Source: JAWLCG01 sp041687295 (lineage in GTDB: Bacteria; Planctomycetota; Phycisphaerae; SM23-33; FEN-1343). Taken from it: DNA of 19,911 nt. The notes below the pieces were generated by a model. That model searched no databases, was not told the origin of the DNA, and was given only the letters and a program-made list of their open reading frames with translations. Position numbers and translations under genes: made by a program. The stretch lies in NCBI GenBank assembly GCA_041687295.1, contig JAWLCG010000042.1, positions 1 through 19,911 on the forward strand, in the 5' to 3' direction. Positions 8,096-15,845 of the stretch are shown here, piece by piece (the first letter of the stretch is position 1; each line of letters starts with the position of its first letter).

Positions 8096-8395
8096 ATGAC
8101 GCTGGACATCGCCAGGGAGGTCGCCGCCATGGAGCGGATGGCCGACGCCGGCTACGATGGCGAGCCCAACCACCGCTGGGCCCGCGACGAGCGGTCCATC
8201 CGCGCGGTGATCCCGGCCACGATGGGCCGATCGTCGGACAAGCCGCCCGCCGGCCGCTGGCGGCGACTGACGCCAGGGCGACAGCGCCAACCGCCGCAGC
8301 TACCACAGCCACAACCGCGACCAGCGCCTGATGGTCCTGACCCACAACATCCTGATTCTCCACGCAAGGTCGGGTTTTCTACAAAGCATTCCTGA
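8096..8395 (+). pseudogene. chimera: DUF2924 N-terminus joined to IS5/IS1182-like transposase fragment
   Basis: From the ATG at 8096 the frame reads MTLDIAREVAAMERM, matching the start of DUF2924 proteins (compare DVPKELVAMERM at the 2213 gene). It then changes abruptly, near 8141, to ADAGYDGEPNHRWARDE, AVIPATMGRSSDKPPAGRW, typical of DDE transposases of the IS5/IS1182 kind. About 8260-8290 the transposase continues in another frame (RRSYHSHNRDQRLMVLTH, NILIL), as at the C-terminus of such enzymes, so the middle is deleted and frameshifted. The tail GGGTTTTCTACAAAGC near 8370-8385 may be part of the IS right end. It is a non-functional remnant. Confidence 0.6.
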
Positions 8396-8421
8396 CCTCT
8401 TTCCCATCCCCGCGATGGGCG

Positions 8422-8512
8422 TATCGAGAATGTGTTATCGATATTTTTTTCCTGATTTGGCTTGCAGGACTCAGGGGCCAGTGGTAGGGTAATAGAGAAG
8501 AAGTTCTCGATA
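8422..8512. promoter_or_regulatory. AT-rich upstream region of rex with inverted repeat
   Basis: In an otherwise very GC-rich sequence this stretch is AT-rich. tatcgagaa (8422-8430) is the exact reverse complement of ttctcgata (8504-8512). Between them, tatcgata (8436-8443) is itself a palindrome inside TGTTATCGATATTTT, which resembles half of a Rex-type operator (TTGTTA/TAACAA-like halves are known in several phyla). Autoregulation by Rex is plausible. No convincing -35/-10 pair was identified, and the second operator half is imperfect. Confidence 0.35.
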
Positions 8513-8538
8513 AAAGATTCTCCAATGAGGATGGCCTG

Positions 8539-9186
8539 ATGAGCGACGAGCTGAAGACAGCCTCGATCCCGAGTCTGCGGCGGTTGCCGGCCTACTACCG
8601 CTTCTGCAAGCAGCTGGCCGAGACGGGTCGGCAGGTGGTCAGCTGTCCGCACATCGCCCGCGAACTGCACCTGGACCCGACGCAGGTCCGCAAGGACCTG
8701 GCGATGACCGGCATGGTGGGCAAGCCGCGGGTGGGCTACACGATCGGTGAGCTGCTGGCCGGCATTGAGGGCTACCTCGGCTGGACCAACACGACCGACG
8801 CCTTCCTGGCCGGGGCGGGCAACCTCGGGGCGGCGTTGATGGGCTATCCGGGCTTCGCCGACTACGGCCTGAACATCGTGGCGGCCTTCGACGAGGACCC
8901 GGCCAAGATCGGCACGACGCTGCACGGCCGGCCGGTGCTGGCGATGGACCGCCTGCCGGACCTCGCCGAGCGGATGCACGTGCACATCGGCATCGTGACG
9001 GTGCCGGCCTCGGCCGCCCAGAGCGTCGCCGACCTGATGGTCCTCAGCGGCATCCGGGCGATCTGGAACTTCTCGCCCACCCGCCTGGACGTGCCCGACT
9101 CGATCATCCTAGAGCACGTCAGTCTCACCGCGAGCCTGGCCGTGCTGACCAGCCGACTGGCTGAATCCCTCAAGCGTTCGAGCTGA
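8539..9186 (+). CDS. rex: redox-sensing transcriptional repressor Rex
   Basis: A 215-residue protein of normal Rex length. The N-terminal winged helix covers about 1-80 (IPSLRRLPAYYRFCKQL; recognition region LDPTQVRKDLAMTG; VGYTIGELL). The Rossmann domain follows with the dinucleotide-binding loop GAGNLGAAL (92-100), FDEDP for the adenosine end, and AIWNFSP, all typical of Rex. Rex binds DNA when NAD+ is high and is released by NADH, controlling fermentation and hydrogenase genes. The ATG at 8539 has GAGG nine bases before it. The stop is 18 bases before hydC, so rex is the first gene of the hydrogenase operon and probably controls it. Confidence 0.95.
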   Translation: MSDELKTASIPSLRRLPAYYRFCKQLAETGRQVVSCPHIARELHLDPTQVRKDLAMTGMVGKPRVGYTIGELLAGIEGYLGWTNTTDAFLAGAGNLGAALMGYPGFADYGLNIVAAFDEDPAKIGTTLHGRPVLAMDRLPDLAERMHVHIGIVTVPASAAQSVADLMVLSGIRAIWNFSPTRLDVPDSIILEHVSLTASLAVLTSRLAESLKRSS

Positions 9187-9204
9187 CTAAGGAGTGCGCC
9201 GTCC

Positions 9205-9705
9205 ATGACCACCGCCGTAACCGACACCCCGATGCGTCGCTTCGAGAAGGTCTGCGAGATTCTCGACCGCTTCGGCCGCGACGCCGCCCGGCTGATCCCC
9301 ATCCTCCAGGCCGTCCAGGAGGAGTACCGCTACCTGCCCGAGGAGGTGCTGAACTTCATCGCCACCAGTCTCGACCTGCCGCCGGCGCGGGTGTACGGGG
9401 TGGCGACCTTCTACGCCCACTTCACGCTGGAGCCCAAAGGCAAGTACGTCGTCCGCATGTGCGACGGCACGGCCTGCCACGTCAAGGCGTCGATCCCCAT
9501 CCTCGACGCCATCCGCCAGCGGCTGGGCCTGGAAGGCGAGAGGAAGACCACGCCGGACATGCTCTTCACCGTCGAGACCGTCTCGTGCCTGGGCGCCTGC
9601 GGCCTGGCACCGGTGATGACAATCAATGAAGACGTTCACGGACAGATGACGCCCGCCTCGGCCGTGCGGGTCGTCGAGGAGATCCTCAGCAAGGAGCAGC
9701 AGTAA
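9205..9705 (+). CDS. hydC: [FeFe] hydrogenase NuoE-like subunit HydC
   Basis: A 166-residue NuoE/24-kDa-like protein: a helical N-terminal part (12-65) and a thioredoxin-like domain that binds one [2Fe-2S] cluster through C86, C91, C128 and C132 (MCDGTAC; SCLGAC). The sequences YRYLPEEVL and ARVYGVATFYAHF are family hallmarks. In the Thermotoga maritima-type HydABC enzyme this subunit contacts the NuoF-like HydB and takes part in electron transfer. The start has a strong AAGGAG ten bases upstream. Its stop is one base before the hydB ATG, so translation is probably coupled. Its neighbours rule out complex I, since no other nuo genes are here. Confidence 0.93.
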   Translation: MTTAVTDTPMRRFEKVCEILDRFGRDAARLIPILQAVQEEYRYLPEEVLNFIATSLDLPPARVYGVATFYAHFTLEPKGKYVVRMCDGTACHVKASIPILDAIRQRLGLEGERKTTPDMLFTVETVSCLGACGLAPVMTINEDVHGQMTPASAVRVVEEILSKEQQ

Positions 9706-9706
9706 C

Positions 9707-11632
9707 ATGGCTACCCACACCACGGTCAACCTCGAGCAGGTAGCGGCCGAGTACCGCAAGGCGGGCGAGCGGCTGCGGCGGCGCGTCGTGATCTGTGCCG
9801 GCACGGGCTGCGTGGCCAGCGGCGCGCTGAAGGTGCACGAGGCCTTCGCCCGGGCCGCCGCCGAGGGCTGCCTGGAGGTGCAGTTGGAGCTTCGGCCCCA
9901 TGACGACGCCGGCAACGGGCAGGCGGGGCCCATCGACGTGGGCCTGTCCAAGAGCGGCTGCCAGGGCTTCTGCCAGATGGGCCCGCTGGTGACCGTCGAG
10001 CCCGACGGGCTGCTGTACGTGAAGGTTCGGCCCGCCGACGTCGAGGAGATCGTCCGCGAGACGCTCATGGGCAATGGCGTGGTCGAGCGGCTGCTCTACG
10101 TCGAGCCGGGCAAGGCCCACCGCTGCCGCGGCACGGGGGACATTCCGTTCTACACCCGCCAGTCGCGCCTGGTGCTGGCCGGTTGCGGGGCGTTGGACCC
10201 CGAGAGCATCGGTCAATACATCGCCGCCGGCGGCTACTTCGCCGCCCGCAAGGCGTACACGGAGCTCTCGGCCCAGGCCGTCTGCGAGGAGGTGCTGCAC
10301 TCCGGCCTGCGGGGCCGGGGCGGCGGCGGCTTCCCCACAGGCCGAAAGTGGGAGCTCACCCGCGTGCAGGGCGGGCCCAAGAAGTATGTCATCTGCAACG
10401 GCGACGAGGGCGACCCCGGCGCGTTCATGGACCGCAGCGTGATGGAGGGCAACCCCCACAGCGTGATCGAGGGCATGATGATCGCCGCCCGCGCCATCGG
10501 CGCCGACGAGGGCTACGCCTACATCCGCATGGAGTACCCGCTGGCGGTGCGGCGGTTCCGCAAAGCTGTCGCCGACGCCGAGGCCTTGGGCCTGCTGGGC
10601 GAGGACGTCTTCGGCACGGGGCAGAGGTTCCGCCTGCACGTGATGGAGGGCGCCGGCGCGTTCGTCTGCGGCGAGGAGACCGCCCTGATGGCCAGCATCG
10701 AGGGCCGGCGCGGCATGCCCATGCCCAAGCCGCCCTTCCCCGCCCAGCAGGGCCTGTGGGGCAAGCCCACGGTCATCAATAACGTTGAGACGCTGGCCAC
10801 CGTGCCGCTGATCCTGGCGATGGGCTCGGCCGAGTATCGCGCCATCGGCACGGCCTCCAGCCCGGGCACGAAGACCTTCGCCCTGACCGGCCACGTGGCC
10901 AACACGGGGCTCATCGAGGTGCCCTTCGGCACGACGCTGCGGGAGATCGTCTACAACATCGGCGGCGGCGTGACCGACGCGACCGGCGAGGTGACCGGCG
11001 AGGGCTTCAAGGCCGTCCAGATCGGCGGGCCCAGCGGCGGCTGCCTCACCGCCGAGCACCTCGACCTGCCGCTGGACTTCGACAGCCTTCGCAGCGTCGG
11101 GGCCATGGTCGGCTCGGGCGGGCTGGTCGTGATGAACCAGCAGACCTGCATGGTGCAGATCGCGAAGTTCTTCATGCAGTTCACCCAGAACGAGAGCTGC
11201 GGCAAGTGCGTGCTCTGCCGCGAGGGCACCAAACAGATGCTGGCCCTGCTGGACGACGTCGCCGAGGGCCGGGCCGACCTGGGCACGCTCGAGCTGCTCG
11301 AGAAGCTCGCCTACGCCGTCCAGAAGGGCTCGCTGTGCGGCCTGGGCAAGACGGCCCCCAGCCCGGTGCTCAGCACGCTGCGGCACTTCCGGGCGGAGAT
11401 CGAGGCCCACGTCGTGCAGAAGCGCTGCCCGACGGGCCAGTGCAAGGCCCTGGTCAGCCCCGAGATCCTCGCCGACAAGTGCAAGGGCTGCACGCTGTGC
11501 GCCCGCAAGTGCCCCGTCGGCGCGATCAGTGGCACCGTCAAGCAGGCCCATACCATCGACGTCGACAAATGCGTCAAGTGCGGCGTCTGTGCGGCTGCGT
11601 GCAAGTTCGACGCTATTGTCGGCGTGGGCTGA
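9707..11632 (+). CDS. hydB: [FeFe] hydrogenase NuoF-like flavoprotein subunit HydB
   Basis: A 641-residue protein with the domain order of HydB. Residues 20-115 are a thioredoxin-like [2Fe-2S] domain (C30, C35, C85, C89). Residues 125-560 are the NuoF core, with the FMN/NADH glycine loop GRGGGGFPTGRKWE (203-216), ICNGDEGDPGAFMDR (229-243), and [4Fe-4S] ligands C498, C501, C504 and C544. Residues 585-641 are a two-cluster ferredoxin domain (C592, C595, C598, C602; C622, C625, C628, C632). HydB is the NAD(H) site and the proposed bifurcation centre of trimeric hydrogenases that couple NADH and ferredoxin to H2. The ribosome-binding site (AAGGAG) lies inside the end of hydC. The gene is followed by 137 bases of non-coding sequence before hydA, unusual for this operon. 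Confidence 0.95.
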   Translation: MATHTTVNLEQVAAEYRKAGERLRRRVVICAGTGCVASGALKVHEAFARAAAEGCLEVQLELRPHDDAGNGQAGPIDVGLSKSGCQGFCQMGPLVTVEPDGLLYVKVRPADVEEIVRETLMGNGVVERLLYVEPGKAHRCRGTGDIPFYTRQSRLVLAGCGALDPESIGQYIAAGGYFAARKAYTELSAQAVCEEVLHSGLRGRGGGGFPTGRKWELTRVQGGPKKYVICNGDEGDPGAFMDRSVMEGNPHSVIEGMMIAARAIGADEGYAYIRMEYPLAVRRFRKAVADAEALGLLGEDVFGTGQRFRLHVMEGAGAFVCGEETALMASIEGRRGMPMPKPPFPAQQGLWGKPTVINNVETLATVPLILAMGSAEYRAIGTASSPGTKTFALTGHVANTGLIEVPFGTTLREIVYNIGGGVTDATGEVTGEGFKAVQIGGPSGGCLTAEHLDLPLDFDSLRSVGAMVGSGGLVVMNQQTCMVQIAKFFMQFTQNESCGKCVLCREGTKQMLALLDDVAEGRADLGTLELLEKLAYAVQKGSLCGLGKTAPSPVLSTLRHFRAEIEAHVVQKRCPTGQCKALVSPEILADKCKGCTLCARKCPVGAISGTVKQAHTIDVDKCVKCGVCAAACKFDAIVGVG

Positions 11633-11769
11633 CGCCGAGCCCCCTTTGATCGGCCTGGACGAGAGGCCCACGGATGGCAATCCGCGGGCTTGGGCCGGCC
11701 GACGCGAAGGTACCCTCCAGGGCCCTTTGGGTGTGTATCCGCAATCCACAATCCGCAATGGAAACGACC
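11633..11769 (+). repeat. spacer between hydB and hydA with short direct repeat
   Basis: The spacer contains ATCCGCAATCC and ACAATCCGCAATG in tandem-like form (about 11730-11760). It could be translated as an N-terminal extension of HydA, but the peptide has no similarity to HydA proteins. It looks like a small inserted repeat within the operon. Confidence 0.4.
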
Positions 11770-13779
11770 ATGACGACCAAACCCACGATCACTGTTGACG
11801 GCCGGGCGGTGGAGCTCGACGGCGAGCGCAACCTTCTCGAGGTCATCCGCAAGGCGGGCATCGAGCTGCCGACCTTCTGCTACCACAGCGACCTGAGCGT
11901 CTACGGCGCCTGCCGGCTGTGCCTGGTCGACGTCGAGGGGCGGGGCCTGTGCGGCTCGTGCTCCACGCCGGCCGAGCCGGGCATGAGCATCCGCACCGGC
12001 ACCGAGGAGATCCGCGAGATCCGAAAGATCACCGTCGAGCTGCTGCTGGCCAACCACCATCAGGCCTGCCCGACGTGTCCCAAGACGCACAACTGCCAGC
12101 TCCAGGAGCTCAGCCGCAAGCTCGGCGTCGAGGAGGTCCGCTTCCGGTCCACCCATCAGCCGGTGCCCGTGGACAAGAGCTGCCCGTCGCTGGTGCGCGA
12201 CCCCAACAAGTGCGTGCTGTGCGGCGACTGCGTGCGGGCGTGCAGCGAGGTCCAGGGCATCGGGGCGATCGACTTCGCCGGGCGCGGCGCCAAGTGCACG
12301 GTTGCGCCGGCCTTCAACAAGGGCCTCGCCGACGTCGAGTGCGTCTACTGCGGCCAGTGCGCCGCGGTCTGCCCGACGGGCGCCCTGACGATCCGCTCTG
12401 AGGTCGCCGAGGTGTGGAAGGCTCTGGATGACCGCAGCAAGACCGTGGTGGTCCAGATCGCCCCGGCCGTGCGGGTGGGGCTGGGCGAGCAGTTCGGTCT
12501 CGAGCCCGGCGCCGTCGCCACCGGGCAGATCGTGGCGGCCCTGAAGCGCCTGGGCTTCGCGCAGGTCTACGACACCTGCTTCGCCGCCGACGTGACGGTG
12601 CTGGAGGAGGCCACCGAGTTCCTCCACCGCAAGGCCGCCGGGGAGAAACTGCCGCAGTTCACCAGCTGCTGCCCGGCCTGGGTGAAGTACGCCGAGCAGT
12701 ACTACCCCGACCTGGTCGACCACCTGAGCACCTGCCGCAGCCCCCAGCAGATGTTCGGCGCGCTGGCCCGCCAGATGCTGCCCGCCCGGCTCAAGGTCGA
12801 GAACAAGGACCTGGTGGTCGTCTCGATCATGCCGTGCACGGCCAAGAAGTTCGAGGCCGGCCTGGCCAAGTTCCGCACCGACGGGCGGCGCGACGTGGAC
12901 TTCGTGCTGACCACGCAGGAGCTCGCCCGCATGGTCGAGGAGCGCGGCCTGCGGTTCGCCGACCTGCAGCCCGAGAGCCTCGACCTGCCGATGGGCTTCA
13001 AGACCGGCGCCGGCGTGATCTTCGGCGTCACCGGTGGCGTGACCGAGGCGGTCCTGCGCTACGCGGCCGAGAAGGCCACCGGCGTGCAGCTGCAGGGCGT
13101 CGACTTCCTCGACGTCCGCGGCGAAGAGGGCCTGCGCGAGGCCGAGGTCGCCCTGGGCGACACGACACTGAAGGTCGCCATCGTTCATGGCCTGCGCAAC
13201 GCGAAGAAGCTGGCCGAGCAGGTCCGCGCCGGCACGTGCCCGTACGACCTGATCGAGGTGATGGCCTGCCCGGGCGGCTGCGTCGGCGGCGCCGGCCAGC
13301 CCAGCTGCCGCGACCGCTCCGCCAAGGCCAAGCGCGCCCGCGGCCTCTACGAGGCGGACAAGATGCTCCAACTCCACAAGAGCCAGGAGAACCACATGGT
13401 GGCGGCCGTCTACCGCGACCTGCTGGGCGAGGTCGGCGGCGAAAAGGCCCACCACCTGCTGCACACGAAGTACCACGCCCGCCGGCGGATTACCGACGAG
13501 GGCTTCAGCCTGCTCGGCTCGGTCGGGGCGGTCAAGATGAGCGTCTGCGTCGGCACGGGCTGCTACCTCAAAGGCTCGCAGGACCTGCTGCACGCCCTGG
13601 TCCGCCATGTCGAGAGCCAGCAACTGCGCGACCTGGTCGACGTGCGGGCGACCTTCTGCATGGAGAAGTGCGACCGCGGCCCCAACGTGCGGATCAACGA
13701 CACCGTGATCGAGGGCTGCTCCTTCGAGCAGGCCTGCCAGGCCCTGCAGGCCGAGCTGGGCAAGACGGTCGCCCCGTAG
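11770..13779 (+). CDS. hydA: [FeFe] hydrogenase catalytic subunit HydA (trimeric, electron-bifurcating type)
   Basis: A 669-residue protein whose order closely follows Thermotoga HydA. It has an N-terminal [2Fe-2S] domain (C37, C48, C51, C64), a His-ligated [4Fe-4S] site (H96, C100, C103, C109) and a two-cluster ferredoxin (C148, C151, C154, C158; C191, C194, C197, C201). The H-cluster domain holds TSCCPAW (298-304), MPCTAKKFE (354-362) and MACPGGCVGGAGQP (498-511). C301, C356, C500 and C504 are the cluster ligands and C300 is the proton-relay cysteine. A C-terminal thioredoxin-like [2Fe-2S] domain follows (C593, C598, C630, C634). It makes or oxidises H2. I chose ATG 11770 (weak GGAAA upstream, MTTKPTITVDG fits family starts); 11758 or 11674 are open in frame but the extra residues are not family-like. 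The maturases HydEFG are not in the window. Confidence 0.96.
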   Translation: MTTKPTITVDGRAVELDGERNLLEVIRKAGIELPTFCYHSDLSVYGACRLCLVDVEGRGLCGSCSTPAEPGMSIRTGTEEIREIRKITVELLLANHHQACPTCPKTHNCQLQELSRKLGVEEVRFRSTHQPVPVDKSCPSLVRDPNKCVLCGDCVRACSEVQGIGAIDFAGRGAKCTVAPAFNKGLADVECVYCGQCAAVCPTGALTIRSEVAEVWKALDDRSKTVVVQIAPAVRVGLGEQFGLEPGAVATGQIVAALKRLGFAQVYDTCFAADVTVLEEATEFLHRKAAGEKLPQFTSCCPAWVKYAEQYYPDLVDHLSTCRSPQQMFGALARQMLPARLKVENKDLVVVSIMPCTAKKFEAGLAKFRTDGRRDVDFVLTTQELARMVEERGLRFADLQPESLDLPMGFKTGAGVIFGVTGGVTEAVLRYAAEKATGVQLQGVDFLDVRGEEGLREAEVALGDTTLKVAIVHGLRNAKKLAEQVRAGTCPYDLIEVMACPGGCVGGAGQPSCRDRSAKAKRARGLYEADKMLQLHKSQENHMVAAVYRDLLGEVGGEKAHHLLHTKYHARRRITDEGFSLLGSVGAVKMSVCVGTGCYLKGSQDLLHALVRHVESQQLRDLVDVRATFCMEKCDRGPNVRINDTVIEGCSFEQACQALQAELGKTVAP

Positions 13780-13795
13780 GCCGGGGGGCCCGACA

Positions 13796-13940
13796 CGGTA
13801 GGGCACGTAGGTTCGCGGAGCGTAGCGGAGCGGTTCTGCGTGCCGCGAGGGCGCCCGGCGGTTCGACGGGGGGTCCGTCATCGCGGCACGCGGAACCTCG
13901 CCTCCGCTGGCGCTACGGCGAGAACCCACGTGCCCTACCG
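13796..13940. repeat. ~145-bp imperfect palindrome (MITE/BIME-like)
   Basis: The left arm starts cggtagggcacgtaggttc and the right arm ends gaacccacgtgccctaccg; the arms are near-perfect reverse complements. The inner parts also pair partly (gttctgcgtgccgcg with cgcggcacgcggaac). It begins 17 bases after hydA and could fold in RNA, separating hydABC from the sensor pair. No T-run follows, so it is not a standard terminator. Confidence 0.75.
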
Positions 13941-13968
13941 CAGGCCGCCCTGTCTTTTCCGGAGCAGG

Positions 13969-14042
13969 GCACAGAGAGCACAGAGGTAGGACAGAGAGAT
14001 CATAAGAGTTTCAAGGACACCCCCCGGCATGCCGGGGGCTAT
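13969..14042 (+). repeat. dispersed composite repeat, copy 1 (cacagag tract + hairpin)
   Basis: A purine-rich cacagag/acagagg tract (about 13969-13998) is followed by ataagagtttcaaggaca and a perfect 18-bp palindrome, cccccggcatgccggggg (14021-14038). The same order occurs at 17020-17102 in the same orientation. Repeats of this style are common between genes in planctomycetes. It ends just before the hydS start. Confidence 0.6.
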
Positions 14043-14054
14043 GTGAAGAACCCC

Positions 14055-15845
14055 ATGACGCACCAGCCCCACAACCCGACGGCCGCCCCCGGCCCGATCG
14101 TCTTTACGCACAAGGCCCGCTGCCGGGACTGCTACCGGTGCGTGCGGGTCTGCCCGGTCAAAGCCATCCGCATGGAGGACGGGCAGGCGTACGTGGTCGA
14201 GGAGCGGTGCATCGCGTGCGGCACGTGCGTGCGCGAGTGTCCGCAACAGGCCAAGGGCTACCGCCAGGACGTCGAGACGGCAATGGACCTGCTGGGGTCG
14301 GCTCGGCCGGTGGCGGTGAGCATCGCGCCGTCGCTGGTGGCGGCGCTGGACGCCTGGCAGCGGCGGCGCCTGCCCTCGGCGCTGCGCCGGCTGGGCTTCG
14401 CCCACGTGGCCGAGACGGCCGTCGGGGCCTTCCCCGTCGCACAGCGCACGGCCGAGCTGGCCGCGGCGGCGCCCGATCGGCCCCACGTATGCTCGAGCTG
14501 CCCGGCCGTGGTCAGCTACATCGAAAAGTACCGCCCCGAGCTGGTCGATGCCCTCCTACCGGTGGTCAGCCCGATGCTGGCGCACGCCTCGCACATCAAG
14601 GCGAAGCTGGGCCCACGGTCGGCGGTCGTGTTCGTCGGGCCCTGCGTGGCCAAGAAGGCCGAGGCCCAGCGGCCCGACGTGGCCGGGCGGGTCGACTGCG
14701 TGCTGACCTTCGCCGAGCTGCTGGAGTGGCTCGACCGGGCTGGCGTGGAGCTGGCTGGCTGTGAGGAGAGCGACTTCGACGAGCTGCCCGCCGGCGACGG
14801 TCGGCTGTTCCCCGTCGCCGGTGGCGCCCTGCGGACGGCCAGGCTCAGCACGGACCTGCTGGCCCTGGAGGTCAGCGCCGTCAGCGGCTTCGAGGATATC
14901 CGCGACGCACTGAACGAGTTGGCCGGTGGCGATGGGGGAGGGCTGCTCGAGCCGCTGTTCTGCCGGCAGGGCTGCATCAACGGCCCGGCCATGCCCGAGG
15001 ACAAGGGCGTCTTCGCCCGCCGAAAGGACGTGCTCGACCTGGCCGCCGAGCGCCCCGGCATGCCGCCGCCGACTCCGGCCGGGGAGGACTTCGCCCTGGA
15101 CGCCCGCTATCGCCCCTGCCCCATCGAGCCGCCCGGGCGGTTCACCGAAGAGCAGATCCGCGCGGTGCTGGAGATGACCGGCAAGGCCCGCCAGGAGGAC
15201 CAGCTCAACTGCGGCGCCTGCGGCTACGTCAACTGCCGCGACAAGGCCCTCGCCGTGCTGGTCGGCCTGGCCGAGCCGGAGATGTGCATCCCCTTCATGC
15301 GCCGCCTGGCCGAGCAGCGGACCGACCGCATCATCGAGACCAGCCCCAACGGCATCGTCGTGCTGGACGAGCGGCTGAATATCCTGAGCATGAACCCCGC
15401 CTTCCGTCGCATGTTCATGTGCTCCGACGCGGTCGCCGGCAAGCGCATCAGCTACCTGATGGACCCGGACGGCTTTGAGACGCTCGCCGCCGGGCAGGTG
15501 CCCCGCGTCGAGCGGAACGTCCGACACGAGAAGTACAACCTCGTCTGCCACGAGATCCTCTACGCCCTGCCGGAGGAGCGGCAGTTCGTGGGCATCTTCG
15601 TCAACGTCACCTCCAACGTGACCAGCCAGACCCAACTCGACCAGCTGCGGGCCCAGACCGTCCTGCAGGCCCGCGAGCTGCTCGAGCACCAGGTGCAGCT
15701 CGCCCAGCAGCTCGCCCAGTTCCTCGGCGAGAACACCGCCCGCGGCGAGCAGCTGGTGCAGAACCTGCTCCGCCTGGCCGGCGAGGACGAGAAGAGCCCC
15801 AAGGACAAGGGCCGGTGGCTATGGGATATCTACACGTCGAAGTAG
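14055..15845 (+). CDS. hydS: sensory-type [FeFe] hydrogenase with PAS domain (HydS-like, group C)
   Basis: A 596-residue protein. A two-cluster ferredoxin (C23, C26, C29, C33; C52, C55, C58, C62) precedes an H-cluster-like domain. Its loops are CSSCPAV (146-152), VGPCVAKKAE (194-203) and FCRQGCINGP (302-311), so all four expected ligands remain (C149, C197, C303, C307). The proton-relay cysteine is S148 and the usual methionine before PC is G195, as reported for sensory hydrogenases. An extra [4Fe-4S] site follows (CGACGYVNC, 386-394, plus C411), then a PAS domain (about 422-520) and a Gln/Leu-rich likely coiled coil (525-575). It probably senses H2 or redox state. The frame is open upstream, but that part overlaps hydA out of frame and is not real. 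The 3' end overlaps the phosphatase gene. Confidence 0.9.
   Translation: MTHQPHNPTAAPGPIVFTHKARCRDCYRCVRVCPVKAIRMEDGQAYVVEERCIACGTCVRECPQQAKGYRQDVETAMDLLGSARPVAVSIAPSLVAALDAWQRRRLPSALRRLGFAHVAETAVGAFPVAQRTAELAAAAPDRPHVCSSCPAVVSYIEKYRPELVDALLPVVSPMLAHASHIKAKLGPRSAVVFVGPCVAKKAEAQRPDVAGRVDCVLTFAELLEWLDRAGVELAGCEESDFDELPAGDGRLFPVAGGALRTARLSTDLLALEVSAVSGFEDIRDALNELAGGDGGGLLEPLFCRQGCINGPAMPEDKGVFARRKDVLDLAAERPGMPPPTPAGEDFALDARYRPCPIEPPGRFTEEQIRAVLEMTGKARQEDQLNCGACGYVNCRDKALAVLVGLAEPEMCIPFMRRLAEQRTDRIIETSPNGIVVLDERLNILSMNPAFRRMFMCSDAVAGKRISYLMDPDGFETLAAGQVPRVERNVRHEKYNLVCHEILYALPEERQFVGIFVNVTSNVTSQTQLDQLRAQTVLQARELLEHQVQLAQQLAQFLGENTARGEQLVQNLLRLAGEDEKSPKDKGRWLWDIYTSK

Noticed and set aside
7644..8363. 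Open frame of 239 codons on the minus strand between the GH-like gene and rex
   Set aside because: Low-complexity, no ribosome-binding site or domain; the plus strand holds recognisable remnants of a small ORF, DUF2924 and a transposase.
9205..11632. Interpretation of the NuoE/NuoF-like genes as part of respiratory complex I
   Set aside because: HydB has the extra N-terminal [2Fe-2S] and C-terminal ferredoxin domains of bifurcating hydrogenases, the next gene is an [FeFe] hydrogenase, and no other nuo genes are present.
9686..11758. Open frame of 690 codons on the minus strand opposite hydB
   Set aside because: Same reason: no family-like motifs, and the opposite strand encodes an unmistakable HydB.
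11311..13929. Open frame of 872 codons on the minus strand opposite hydA/hydB
   Set aside because: Low-complexity Ala/Gly/His/Leu/Asp composition and exact overlap with the clear hydA and hydB genes; a typical mirror frame of GC-rich coding DNA.
12834..14054. Long N-terminal extension of the HydS frame
   Set aside because: This part lies inside hydA in another frame and through the palindromic spacer, with Arg/Gly-rich nonsense composition; the real start is near 14055.
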